Below are positions 42,050-52,507 of a DNA stretch of 64,000 nucleotides, piece after piece. The first letter of the stretch is position 1; every line of letters begins with the position of its first letter. The DNA comes from Omphalotus guepiniiformis. Its lineage: Eukaryota; Basidiomycota; Agaricomycetes; Agaricales; Omphalotaceae. The translations under genes and the position numbers were made by a program. The notes below the pieces were generated by a model. The model ran no database searches. It saw only the letters and a program-made list of their open reading frames with translations, and was not told where the DNA came from. The stretch is taken from the NCBI GenBank assembly GCA_028554645.1, contig JAQOOI010000049.1, forward strand, positions 62,001-126,000, written 5' to 3'.

Positions 42050-42668
42050 TCAAGGATCTATAATGTCTTCTGTAGGGCCTTCCTCTAACTCTGTCTGTTC
42101 CATCTCTTCAATATCAATACAACTACGACAGAACTCCAAGTCAATATCAATACCGTCGCTGAACAATTCAGAAACGGCGCCATTACGTTTAGCTTGAAGC
42201 CAGGCTTTCTCTGCTAACTCCCTGGTAGACAACGCGCGGTAATACACGGTGTGCTGACGGAGTCCGTGGACTTGACGATGGGCATCGTTCCTGAGAAAAG
42301 AACAACGGCATTAGGAAGAGCTCAGAAGGTGCCGAATAAGACGTACCAGTTCAAATAGATGCCGGGTACGCGTCCACGAACGACTACCCAAGTCATCTGC
42401 ACTGGCAGTTTTCATGGCCTTCACATTGCCTTGCATGATTGCCCGCCGCCACTCTTGTAGAGCCCCATACCTGTCACAGAATGATTTGATGTAAGCACCA
42501 TCCTGGCCATCGATGGCAGCAAGGACGGTGCGCCTACAACGTCGTTGTAGATGAGCAGAAACTTCAGGTTTCAGTGGTATGCACTCACAGATCGGTGTGG
42601 ATTCCTGGGCAGCTGCCCTTTAGGACCACGTAGTAAACTGTATCATTCGCTTCCGGTGTAATACTCAT
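42050..42668 (-). CDS. second RNase H1 N-terminal-like domain protein in the KDZ unit
   Basis: Three exons on the minus strand: start MSITPEANDTVYYVVLKG at 42668, an intron near 42588-42534, a middle exon to about 42348, and a last exon from about 42292 to the stop at 42050. The stretch YYVVLKGSCPGIHTDLRTV ... IDGQDGAYIKSF fits the small RNase H1 N-terminal / viroplasmin fold that binds RNA-DNA hybrids. After it come a helical middle (LGSRSWTRTRHLFEL) and an acidic tail. No nuclease domain. It differs strongly from the gene at 36784, so this is not a recent duplicate. The transposon therefore carries two hybrid-binding-like proteins. Confidence 0.62.
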
Positions 42669-43121
42669 GCTGGCTGAAACATGCTTCATTAGTAGAAGGA
42701 AAAAATATGATTGACCAATAATAATCACCGAAGGAAGGAGTCAACACCTCCACAGGTCCCATGGGGTTAAAATTGACAGTAAGTGAAGGGGGCGAATCCC
42801 TTGGTAACTTCGCTTTCAATCTTTATAGCCTGCACAGCGCCGTTTCCTAGCCAATAAAGGTGGGAGACTTCAATCTGCATCTCACAGGAGGACAACCGTA
42901 ATATTACCTTTTCAGCTCAGAAGACAGAATTTTTTTTTCCAACAGAGGACCGCATTATAATTTGAACCGGCTTTCTTGTGTAACTTGTCCCTTCCGAGTC
43001 GTGTTTTCTGCTCCTGCTGCATTATAATTAGTGCTTTGACCGCATTATAATTCGACCGAACCTATTCTCCCCAGCTGCATTATAATTCGTCTGCCTTCTT
43101 CGCCTCAGTGCTGATTTCATC
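42669..43121. other. divergent promoter region with four ATTATAAT motifs
   Basis: Noncoding. Copies of GCATTATAATT start at about 42954, 43021, 43044 and 43079, the last just 36 bases before the next gene's ATG. They share the same flanks (CGCATTATAATT), unlike the end clusters. Confidence 0.7.
42954..43086. repeat. internal ATTATAAT cluster upstream of the 43122 gene
   Basis: Four perfect copies in 133 bp. The position in a promoter suggests regulation by the transposase or a host factor, or the edge of a smaller nested unit. Confidence 0.75.
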
Positions 43122-45591
43122 ATGGGAAAGAAGACGGGCCAACGTCGTGGACGAGCCCCGTGGCCGAAAGGGGAGAAGCTGGTGCTGTTGGAAAGCATGG
43201 AGGAGGAGTTTCGGGATAACCCAGGAGCGATGTATACCAAGGCCACCAGCGAGTTCATTGATAAGTGGGGCTATGATTTGGCACCAGAAGAGAAACCGGA
43301 GGCTGGAAAGGAATATTCCAAAGTAGACGTTAGCACCTACCCCCCAGATCTTCAGCCGGAGGAGGAAAATCGTCGCAAGGAATTCTTCAAGTCCTTGCAT
43401 CAGGTTCGTTACAAGCTCTCAGAAGTATATAGAAGAGCACTTACCATAGATTGTTAGCGCATCGCTAACTGGGCACGCCATCGTTGGGGCGCCAAGAAAG
43501 CCGACTCTGCTCAGTTGGCGACGGTGATGCGGGGTATGGCGGACCTTGCTGCTGAACAGCCACGCAAGATCTCTGTTCAGCAAGCGTACCAGCGAGAGTA
43601 CTATACAAGTCATATCAGAGAGGAGTTCGACGAATATTGGGAACAGGCCCGCAAGTCGCTTCCACCGAGTGAGCGTATTCGGGAGTTGAATCGCTTTTCA
43701 GAGGAGAAGTGGCATCAACAGGACGAAAACTTTAAGCAGGAATTTTCGAAGAAAGTGGATGACACTTACCAGAAGGCGCTGCAAAACTACAAGAGCCGAA
43801 GTTGCGTACAAGCTGGTAACTCAAAGTCCTATAAAGAGTAAGCGCTTGTTGATCGTATCGTGGCGAAACACTGACGTAGCCTTCAAGAGCCTGGGATAAA
43901 GCAGCTGAGATAGTGGGACCGCTGGCAGACGCGTTGTCAGCGCTATTTGGAGCGAACGCAACAATTTGTGTAGCGGGGCCTAAACCTGATGGGAAGTTGG
44001 ACGTGTTTAGGTGGGTACCGTGGGCTGAGATACGGGCTAAGACACACCTGCTGACTTTTTGTCCGTAGTTTGAGCGCCACAGTGCCTAATTCCAAAGCAG
44101 CAAAGCCTATGAAGTTTCACGATCAGGTAAGGTACGCGTCGATGCACGAAATGTGCACGGATTATGCTGCAGTAACATTTTGTGAGCCAAATTCGCCCCC
44201 TGAAGTAGTTGTATTTATATTGATGACCTTGTTATAGCCCATGAGGAGTGCCTGGCTAGAATCGTGGCAGACGAGGAGAGTGAGGATACGGAGGAGAGTG
44301 AGGATACGGAGGAAAGTGAGGGTGCGGAGAAAAGTTCAACTTGCACAGCCACACTAGCGCTTCCTTCCGCTTTGGAATCTGCCACTGCCGGTCCGGGGAC
44401 AGGTACCACACATGACTCTGAGCGCCTAACAGCCGCCGGATCCCTGGTCCAACTTCTGAATTCAAATGATCTTACGCCGTATTTCCCTGCGAAGGAGCCT
44501 TTCAAAAACGCTATACCCAGTAGCCAGCGTTCAGTTTTGTCGGATATCACGAATTCTGTTACACAAGGGGCGAGTCAGCTTGCTACAAGTATACCGAGTC
44601 GTTCGGAGCTGGATCAAATGGAAGTGATCGACGGGTTTGGGGCTGAGAGTATGAAGTTGTGGAATAGTGTCGACCCAGGTTCTTACACCTTATTTCCTCT
44701 ACACTACCTCTTTCTCATGGCCATTCACAGCGTTTGGTTTTAACTACTACAACAACTCGTTGATGAACACAGGGTTTCAGACCTACTCAGACACTGGTGT
44801 TCCAATTCCTGTGATTCCGACCTCTAATATCCGTGCCGACCCAATTTGGTCTTCTGAGGGCCAAGCCAATGTTACTTTCCTTCCTCAGGACGATGCTAGT
44901 GCGATTCAGACTCCTCATCTTGCTGGTCCTACACCTTCCGTACAGTTGTCTGCTCCTATCCTTCGTGTTCAGTACACTACACCGGGGCGCGCAACCTTCA
45001 ACTGCTCCTACACCTTACGTCCAGCCTTCTACGGCTCCTACATCTTTCATTCCAAACCTCGCTGCACCGGCGTCTCATGCCCAGCCTCCCACAGCCCCTA
45101 TGCCCCAAATTCAAGCTCTCGCTGCTTCTACAGTCCACATTCAACCCCTCCTGGCTGCTACTTCACCCCACGTCCCTCACGCTCAGCCTCCCGCTGCTCC
45201 TACGCCTAACGTTCAGCCTCCCGCTGCTCCTACGCCTAACGTTCAAGCTCTCGCTGCTCACGATCAGCCCCCCGCTGTGGATACACCTTCTACGGAGTCT
45301 CCTGCTGCTCCTGTTCAAATGGTTGCTGGTGCTACGCCTTCCGCTCAGGCATCTGTCGCTCCTACGGCAAGTACAATGTCGGAGGCATCGAGTAAGAAGC
45401 CAAAGGGACGGAAACGCAAGCAGGCCGAGGATCCCGCCAAGCGCTCTCGTGGCCTGTCAGCGTGCGCGAAAGCTGCTGGCCTTGAAGCTCCTGGAACGCT
45501 AGCAAGGGCACGGGCCGATCCAAAGAGTAAAAAGACCAATGCAAAGGCAAAGGGAAGGGGAAAGGGGAACCAGAAGGCTAAGGAGAATTAG
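43122..45591 (+). CDS. large charged protein of a mushroom-expanded family, unknown function (model partial)
   Basis: Start MGKKTGQRRGRAPWPKGEK at 43122. Exon 1 ends near 43402; after an intron the frame continues RIANWARHRWGAKKAD ... SFKQEF-type helical sequence to about 43840. A later block reads AWDKAAEIVGPLADALSALFG and CVAGPKPDGKLDVFSLSATVPNS before 44130. Then come acidic repeats (EESEDTEESEDTEESEG, about 44272-44326) and a long Pro/Ala/Gln-rich region with a 30-bp tandem repeat near 45182-45241. A Lys-rich C-terminus (KKPKGRKRKQ, KAKGRGKGNQKAKEN) ends at 45591. The frame changes near 44200 and near 44980 without a clear intron, so it may be damaged. The layout recalls a large family of hypothetical proteins in Agaricomycetes; the basic tail suggests the nucleus. 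Confidence 0.5.
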
Positions 45592-45787
45592 GAAAGTATT
45601 CGCCTTCCCGATCGTTTTGTAAATCTCTATCTACTTTCTTGTACGCTGGTCTATCTAATTAATTATTCTTGTTGCTCATGTATGTACGCATGTATGGTAT
45701 ACTACAGCCTTAACGTAGCTCAGAATCGACCCGTGTTTCTTGCACCCCAATGTCCTAGGTTTTGATCCCCATATGCGCGTACTTCGT
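45592..45787. other. spacer between last KDZ cargo gene and right motif cluster
   Basis: AT-rich 3' flank with no coding potential. Confidence 0.4.
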
Positions 45788-46521
45788 ATTATAATGGAGC
45801 AGACATAAGGTGTGTGCAGACGTATAAGGTATGTGCGGACGTAAGCTATCAGTGTAACAGTAGGTATTGGGTGGTATTATAATGGGGCGGGCAGAAGGTA
45901 CGTGCGGGAGTAGATGTTGTATTATAATGGGGCGGGCATAAGGTAGGTACTACGGACGTAAGGGTGTAATGGTAGGTATTGGGTGGTATTATAATGGGGC
46001 AGGCAGAAGGTGCGTACAGAGGGTATACGTTGTATTATAATGGGGCGGGCTCAAGGTACGTGCGGACGTAAGCTATCGATGTAATGATAGGTCGTGGGTG
46101 GTATAATAATGGGGCAGGCAGAAGGGTACGTGGGTACGAGGGAAATGGCAGTGGTGGAAGGAATGGTAGGGAGGGGCATTATAATTATAGAATTATAATG
46201 ATACGGGACAAATATAATGGGTTGTAGATACCAGGGAAGAAGTAACAGAGAGGGGCGTTTTAATTATAATGCTACGGGACAATTATAATACTCTTTTGCG
46301 GCCTATTATAATGATTCGGGTTGTTGGTAGGAGGAAATGCTGGAATAGAGAGAGGCATTATAATTAGGATGATTGTTTATAGAGAGGCATTATAATTAGG
46401 ATGGTAGTATTATAATGATGGCTGCAAAAACACACTATGCGCATTATAAATCTCCTTGGGTCAATTTAACAGTGGGATCATTATAACTGGGTCGGGTTGA
46501 ATTTCAAGCACGTATTATAAT
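45788..46521. repeat. right subterminal cluster of ATTATAAT palindromes in KDZ transposon
   Basis: About fifteen copies of ATTATAAT or near variants in 730 bp. The left part is also a degenerate tandem array with the unit GTATTATAATGGGGCGGGC followed by AGAAGGTACGTGCGG-like sequence. Further right the copies are closer and include doublets (near 46178 and 46192). It mirrors the cluster at 18761-19154 and marks the right end of the transposon. Confidence 0.85.
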
Positions 46522-46528
46522 GTTCTTA

Positions 46529-47341
46529 CATGGACTCCTCGTGAAGCTGCTCCCAAAATCAAGCAGCCTCGTATACAGCAGCCATCCCTGTGGGCTGGGC
46601 TTTCCGAATATGAACAGCAAGATCCTGGGGAAGGTTTTTAATGAAGTAAAATCTTCTATCTCCGAACGTCATATCAGTGTCGCTAACCTGCATCTCCAGA
46701 TTCTGGAAACGTAGGATATAGTTAGAGACGTTACCGGAGTATCGCAGGTTCTGAAGACTTGCCCGAATTTCATCAACGCGAATGGGAGAGTCAAATTCGG
46801 CAAGCAATCCTTGCCTGAATTGATCCCAAGTAAGTGGTTGGTTGCCATTCCGCCGCTTCATCGCTATATACCAGGTTTGAGCATTATCCCTCAACAGGCC
46901 TGAAACAGAACTCGTCCATTCCGTTTGCGGGATATGATTAGCTCGCAGCTGGTCATCCAGAAGTTCCAGGAAGGACCAAACATTCTCGAGATGACGCCCA
47001 CTGAAAGTAGGAAGAGTAACACGAAGTACGTTTGGTCTGGCAGCCTGACCTGCGGGTGGGGGTTGAACAGTGATCTGCGCATTGGACATGGCTGATTGGA
47101 GGACATTCTGTAGATCTGCCATCGAAACAACCTGGCTCTGTGCAGCACTGGCAAGGGATTCTGCAGCCGCGACACGGCCTGCAAGACCCTGCAGAATCGG
47201 TTCGATAGCGCTAAACGCCTCCGATGTAAGCGCTTCACGAAGTAACTGAAGAGGGTCATGAGACATACTCTCTCGATAAAATGATGAGGAGGATTGATAG
47301 TCGGTGTGCTTTATTGGACAGCTGTATAACCCAAGTAGCAC
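46529..47341 (-). pseudogene. gag: truncated gag of another Gypsy retrotransposon
   Basis: The minus-strand frame encodes a Retrotrans_gag-type domain: LPTFSGRHLENVWSFLELL, then WYIAMKRR, LTWDQFRQGLLAEFDSP, LQNLRYSGNVSNYILRFQNL and LPQDLAVHIRKAQP. A likely start is MSHDPLQLLREALTSEAF near 47266. It hits TGA at 46556-46558 after VYEAA, where CGA would continue sensibly (FWEQLHEESM), and is then cut off at the KDZ edge. No pol follows. It is a different family from elements 1 and 2. The KDZ transposon probably inserted into it. Confidence 0.75.
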
Positions 47342-47820
47342 AATTTAGTTTTTCGGCAACGAAGTCGTTGATGATAGACGTACGGTCAAGACTACTAGGT
47401 CTTGAAAAGGACTATGAGAGATAAAAGTGCCCGCACTTGATCAAGTGAGGTTTTGCCGTGTATTCGCCGGATCTGAAAACAGACAGATGGAGAACACAAC
47501 AAGAGAATTCTGATTTCGTGTGGTAACTTTACAGCCTATTTATACATTTTTAAAGTAAGACACGTATTACACTCCCAAGATTTTTGTGGATACCAAAATA
47601 TATTGTACAAGTCATAATGAGCTATGGGGAGTCAGAATATGACAATAAATGACCAATCCCTGCAGTCAGAAGATACGAGTTTTTCAGAGAGTTAGAGTCA
47701 AAGTGAGACAGGGTGAGACAGGGCGAAAATACTCAAGGCCGTTGACAAACAATACCAAACCGAATATGTCAGCGTATCATACAACATCTATGTGCACACG
47801 AAAAGGTAAAAGCCCTACGA
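47342..47820. other. possible LTR/leader of the truncated Gypsy element
   Basis: A minus-strand TATA-like sequence (TATAAATAGG) lies near 47537-47548, about 270 bases before the gag start, as expected for an LTR promoter. No second LTR copy is present to define ends. No gene seen. Confidence 0.35.
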
Positions 47821-48146
47821 TCAGGGAGTAGGGGCAAAGAGTGCTACAGTCGCACACGCGGCGGAGCAGGTGCCCAGAGCGGCGTTACAGGCTAATACAA
47901 CAGCAGGAGCAGCGGGAGCCGCAATCACAGTCCCAAAGGTGAAGCCAGCGCCAGCATAGCAAGCTACCGCGACTGCGTTACAGCCTATCGTGAGGGCCAT
48001 ACTGATTAATATTCGCTGTGCAGCAGAGAACCATTGACGAAGGACTCACCAGTTTGGCAAATGCCATAGGCGATGGGACCTGCATTGGCACCTTGAAGAG
48101 TGACGAGGACAGTCACAATTGGAGCGAGCAGGGCGGTGAGACGCAT
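47821..48146 (-). CDS. small secreted cysteine-rich protein (zygote-specific-protein-like)
   Basis: Two exons, 48146-48050 and 47984-47821, joined by a GT-AG intron into an exact 87-codon frame. The first about 22 residues (MRLTALLAPIVTVLVTLQGANA) form a signal peptide. The mature part reads ICQTGCNAVAVACYAGAGFTFGTV ... LACNAALGTCSAACATVAL, ending PTP. Evenly spaced Cys and Ala-rich helices match a family of small secreted fungal proteins often annotated as zygote-specific-like; their role is not known to me. An upstream minus-strand TATA (TATATAAAGG near 48233) fits a promoter. This is probably a host gene. Confidence 0.75.
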
Positions 48147-49249
48147 TTCAGAGCTTCGATGAAGATGGTGAGATGGTGGTGGTTGGGAAGAAAGCTTGAA
48201 AGGCCTAGAGATGCTGACCAGGATGCTGTAGAGCCTTTATATACCATTGATCATTCGGCGCTAATCTTAGCATGATCCTAGGCCGAGTCGTTTGGCAAGT
48301 CAGATTCACTGGAATTAATGAGGATGAGTATAACGTTACCCTGATACGAAAATGGCAATCCATATATAGCTGGTGGCAGTTCGACAACGTAACTCGCAGT
48401 ACAATGGACTCTGAATCAAGAATAAACCACTGGCACCATGGCAAACGACAAACAGCTACGCCTCCGTTGGACTTGGTACCCTGTAAACTGACAGTGAATG
48501 CGGAGGTGAAAGCCTTATGGTTTCCGAAGCTCTTATCATGGTGGTGATATGGGATTGGAGAAGCTGTATGTAGGACCCACAAGAGGCAATATTGAATAAA
48601 CTCTAAGGCTTATCGATGCCACCAGAAGCACGTACTACGCACAATCCCTAGCATTTCCGCCGAGACCCGGCGGGAGCTGTGTGCATCCTGGTACAGTTTC
48701 TAGGTATATATGTTAATCTGCTCGCGCTCACTGGCAAAGCCTCTGAGGACTCGGTTAATGCTGAACATATGTTTTAAATCTTAGCGTTGCAACAGCATGT
48801 ATTGTAGGAAGTTACTATTTTTCTCGTTTTTTTTATACTATTGGGTTCACTAAAAGTGAACGAACGAGGTGGTATGAATTGAGAGACTTGTCCAGGACAA
48901 AAGCTGAAGCTACTCATGAGATTGATTGGTGCCGCTCATGCCGCGTGCACTCAACGTCCTTGAGCAACAAAGACAAACTTACGCGCCTGTCTTTTCAGTG
49001 TCACGAACATTGATTTTGTAGGGTGTCCCAACTTGCTACTTTCCGGTATGTAATTTCATTCTTTTCTGTCGGGACTTAAAGCTTCAGCTCATACTCTATC
49101 TTAATAGGTTTGAAAGGCTAGGAGACACGTATATCCTGCAAGTTTCACGTCCTTTAGGGATGCAAATTTATTGAGGCATTCAGGTACGTTCGACTTCATA
49201 TCCACAGTCATGGTAATTAGAATTCCTTTCTTGAAGATGCTAGTATCTT
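48147..49249. other. intergenic region without recognisable gene
   Basis: It contains the promoter of the small secreted protein gene on the left. Open frames here are short and have no family features. Confidence 0.4.
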
Positions 49250-52200
49250 ATGAAGACACCCTTACATCTGCTCCGAAACAAATGCGTCTTCGCTGCTAGT
49301 CATCTCAATCCCCGTTTTCTTTCCTCCAAACCGCCTCTGACAAGTCATACTCTCAAACCCGCATATTTTCTTGGTCTTCTCTCGCGATGCTCTCGCAATC
49401 CCATATATCCACTCCTTGAAATAATTCACCAACCGTCCAAACGAAACCGTCTATCTGAAAGACTACATCGAGCGGGAGTTTCCCAGGTGGAGTATACGAG
49501 ATGGAAACCTTTACTGAAGGAGAAAAATCTTTCGATAGTGGTCAAGAAGTTGTCTGAGAAGGGATATATTGCTAGCGAAGCTGCTATGTTCCCGAAAATC
49601 GCGCCAGATGAAGACGGAGTATACTTCACTCCATCAGGCGGAAGAGGGAGCCACCCTTCACCAGTCCCGTCGTGGTTGTTGGTATACTTGGTTGCATACA
49701 AGGTCTGTGCGCCACCCCATGCGCAGGGTCCCCTGCTTAATCTGGTGTTCTCCCACTTGGACTTGCTGCAATATGACACCTTTGGTGCCTCGACTATCAA
49801 TGGACCCTCTGGACCTCCCGATTTAAATGCTTTTGGCGGGCTACGTGCGCCAATCTTGATTCTGACAATGCTTCATCTAGCGCGTTTCAACCTATCTCTG
49901 GGTATGCCAACCGTTGTCGAACGTTTCCTATCTTTACCCGAGTTGATGCAAACGAGGACTCACCGGGAGGCTAATTGGAGCGAGGCCTGCTTCAATTTAA
50001 TCCTACAAGCAGCTTTGATCAACAAACAAGGATACGAAGGTTTACTCTCAACTCCTTCGTCGTTGTCCCCTTCATCTGCGACTCTGTCGGCGCAGGTCTC
50101 TCGTGTACTCCTTCCTCTCGTCCTGACATTATCCTCCCGCCAACTCCGTCTGCACCGACACACCTATAATCTACTTCTCCAACGTGAAAACGTAGCGCTG
50201 GTGGTCGAGCTTGCGAAGCATTTGCGTGCCAAGGCAACCAGGGAAGGCTATGTGCCAAAGAGGAAGGAGCTTGAGGTTTGGAGTAATTTGGTGCTTGCTT
50301 CTGACGGGGACAGTGCGAGGCCCGCTGAACCAGAAGGTGCTGAAACCGTGCAAGATCCCACATCGCCGTTCGAGTTCCTGCAACACATGGTGCGCTCGCC
50401 AGGCCAAAGGGCACTGAAGTCTGTCTCACCCAGCGATCCTTTCTACTCCCCAAATGACCACGAAGCAGAGGCTAAAACTTCAGTTTCCAACCTACTGTTA
50501 CCGAAACACAAACTTCCAGTGGGAAAAGCCATATCAAAGAAGGATATGCCTGGGGTTGTTGGAGTTATGGCACATATCGGTGCAGCTGGCGTGCCACCTC
50601 CTGTATACTCGAATCCTCAACCATTATCTGAGTCTATCAAGGACAACGTCTCGATGAATTCCACGCCTACGCAGCTTTGGACCCGCGCATTCACGCTCGC
50701 CGCTAAGGACACCCAAGTTATCACATCCCGCATGCTCGTCTACTTCTTCGAGCGTGCAGAGGCTACCGTAAGCGTACAACCGCCTCCGAAGGAATTGCTC
50801 GCACTTCATAAATCTGTATACGGCTCCTTCAATCTTTCTCAGCCTATACGACTCACAGTGTCACATTACACCACGCTACTGCGAGGACTACTACTCCGTC
50901 GTCAATATCTCTTGGCCGAGAAGTACTTCTTTGCCTTGCTTTCGAGTGGGCTTTCCATCGATGCTCGCGCTCTAGGTGCTGGTTTGGTAATTCTCACCAG
51001 AATAGCGAAGGTCGGAACGGCTTTTAATCTATTGGAGCAGTACGCCAGCAGTGGAGATGTCATGCTACCTCTAGCTCCAGAAGACCGTAAGGTTCATCTA
51101 CCCATCCGGATGAATACTATACAATTCAACGATTTCTTCCTCGCTCTCATTCGATTTCCCACTATGCGAAACTCCCGGGCCTTTTCGAGTCCGCGCTTTC
51201 CCTTGAAATTGGTCACGTATGAGCGAGAAGCTGATCGTCAAATGCACTCTGCTAGGCCGGATGTCGTGTTGAGTCTATTCGACACCATGGGTCCATTGTA
51301 TGGGGTATGGCCCGACGAAAGGAGTGTATGCCTAATGCTACAGGCTGTAAGAATGGTTGGGAGGATGGACGACACTGTACGGGGTGGCTGGAGACTATGG
51401 AAGAATTTAAGAATGGCGAAGGCGAAGACGACTGTCGCTGCGCTCAAGATCAACTCAAGGTCGACAAGGCAGATGGTAGTGAATCAAATCTATGGCTTAC
51501 TCTGGGAGCCTAGTGCGAATGGTGATTATAAAAATCCACAGCAGATGCGACTCGAGCCGCGTCCGTACACTCCGGGAAACCTTTGGGCTGGTGAACTGCC
51601 TTTTGAGCGGGCAAGGAAGTTGTTTCATCGACTTGTATGGGCACATGCTCAGTCGATAAATGACAAGGCTTCGGGAGTTGCCAAAGTGAATTTGAGAGAC
51701 GTGCGGCCACCTGCGCATGCCATGCAAAATGCGTTGGAGCCTGATGCGTTTAGATTATGGGTTGATATTCCTAGGATTTTCTTTGGCGCTGGAACGCGCC
51801 AACAAAACGAATCCCTTGCCAATTTGGACTCTCCCTCTGAAACGATCCATCGCTGGCATCCTTTTCATCCGAAATCTGCACCTCTTCCTCGCCTTGAGGC
51901 GACCACCTTCCACCAGTACATTTTACTACTGGGAGTTTCTTCTGTCCACTTGAGCGATAAGCTAGGATCAGCTCATACCGCAATAGCTGAAATTCCTCTT
52001 GTTCTCGCTTGGATGCGCGCTTTGGGTATCGTACCCATGCAAGAGACCTTAGCAGCGGCTTTGGTGCTATGGGCAGAGGTTGCGGGTAGACCACCGTTGT
52101 TCGACGACATTCAATCTACTGGAAAATTGCTGCTCTCGCCTGATCCTGCACGCGATGCAACGACGCAGGACGCGTCTACTCGACATGAAGAAAGCATCGA

Positions 52201-52507
52201 GAGTGAGAAACGAGATAGTTGGCGTTCTTCTTTGAAGCCCCCCAAGTCGGAATACACTAAGCTTGTGGAATGGATGGTAGAGTGGGTTGAAGAACTGAAG
52301 TCGAAACCTCCTGCAGAGGGCAAAGTTAGCGCGAATGTGGAGATGCCAACACCGAGATTGATATGGAGATGGACAGATATTATTCGGCTTATGAGAGAGG
52401 GTCCTATTGCGGAAAATGATGTCGAGGGTTTTCATGGGAAGGACAAGGAAAGTAATACGGAGGCTGACGATGTGCCGAGCGGTGAGAGACGAGAAGATGG
52501 AAGATGA
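49250..52507 (+). CDS. large probable mitochondrial protein, possibly helical-repeat (PPR-like)
   Basis: A single uninterrupted frame of 1085 codons, unusual here where genes are intron-rich. The N-terminus (MKTPLHLLRNKCVFAASHL...) is rich in Arg, Ser and Leu without acidic residues, like a mitochondrial targeting sequence. The body is mostly helical with many Leu and Ala, and stretches such as YTTLLRGLLLRRQYLLAEKYF and IQFNDFFLALIRF look like degenerate helical-hairpin repeats. PPR-like proteins of fungal mitochondria, which act in organelle RNA metabolism, are the best guess; I did not find clean PPR repeats. Codon use and lack of decay suggest a conserved host gene next to the repeat block. 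Confidence 0.55.
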   Translation: MKTPLHLLRNKCVFAASHLNPRFLSSKPPLTSHTLKPAYFLGLLSRCSRNPIYPLLEIIHQPSKRNRLSERLHRAGVSQVEYTRWKPLLKEKNLSIVVKKLSEKGYIASEAAMFPKIAPDEDGVYFTPSGGRGSHPSPVPSWLLVYLVAYKVCAPPHAQGPLLNLVFSHLDLLQYDTFGASTINGPSGPPDLNAFGGLRAPILILTMLHLARFNLSLGMPTVVERFLSLPELMQTRTHREANWSEACFNLILQAALINKQGYEGLLSTPSSLSPSSATLSAQVSRVLLPLVLTLSSRQLRLHRHTYNLLLQRENVALVVELAKHLRAKATREGYVPKRKELEVWSNLVLASDGDSARPAEPEGAETVQDPTSPFEFLQHMVRSPGQRALKSVSPSDPFYSPNDHEAEAKTSVSNLLLPKHKLPVGKAISKKDMPGVVGVMAHIGAAGVPPPVYSNPQPLSESIKDNVSMNSTPTQLWTRAFTLAAKDTQVITSRMLVYFFERAEATVSVQPPPKELLALHKSVYGSFNLSQPIRLTVSHYTTLLRGLLLRRQYLLAEKYFFALLSSGLSIDARALGAGLVILTRIAKVGTAFNLLEQYASSGDVMLPLAPEDRKVHLPIRMNTIQFNDFFLALIRFPTMRNSRAFSSPRFPLKLVTYEREADRQMHSARPDVVLSLFDTMGPLYGVWPDERSVCLMLQAVRMVGRMDDTVRGGWRLWKNLRMAKAKTTVAALKINSRSTRQMVVNQIYGLLWEPSANGDYKNPQQMRLEPRPYTPGNLWAGELPFERARKLFHRLVWAHAQSINDKASGVAKVNLRDVRPPAHAMQNALEPDAFRLWVDIPRIFFGAGTRQQNESLANLDSPSETIHRWHPFHPKSAPLPRLEATTFHQYILLLGVSSVHLSDKLGSAHTAIAEIPLVLAWMRALGIVPMQETLAAALVLWAEVAGRPPLFDDIQSTGKLLLSPDPARDATTQDASTRHEESIESEKRDSWRSSLKPPKSEYTKLVEWMVEWVEELKSKPPAEGKVSANVEMPTPRLIWRWTDIIRLMREGPIAENDVEGFHGKDKESNTEADDVPSGERREDGR

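Larger units (their letters stand above)
18735..46528. mobile_element. large KDZ-type DNA transposon with cargo genes (interrupted by Gypsy element 2)
   Basis: The unit is defined by a KDZ transposase and by dense clusters of ATTATAAT palindromes at both outer edges (18761-19154 and 45788-46521). Without element 2 it would be about 14.4 kb. Cargo in order: transposase (minus), RNase H1 N-domain-like gene (plus), TET/JBP-like dioxygenase (plus), a basic/proline-rich gene (plus), a second RNase H1 N-domain-like gene (minus) and a charged lineage-specific gene (plus). The right edge cuts into a Gypsy gag; the left edge abuts element 1. Both edges contain TGTAA before the first palindrome (near 18740 and, reversed, near 46527), but no long terminal inverted repeat was seen. 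The exact ends are inferred. Confidence 0.7.

Noticed and set aside
44264..44550. Minus-strand frames opposite the acidic repeat
   Set aside because: Ser/Pro-rich mirror images of the GAG/GAT-rich coding strand with no independent support.
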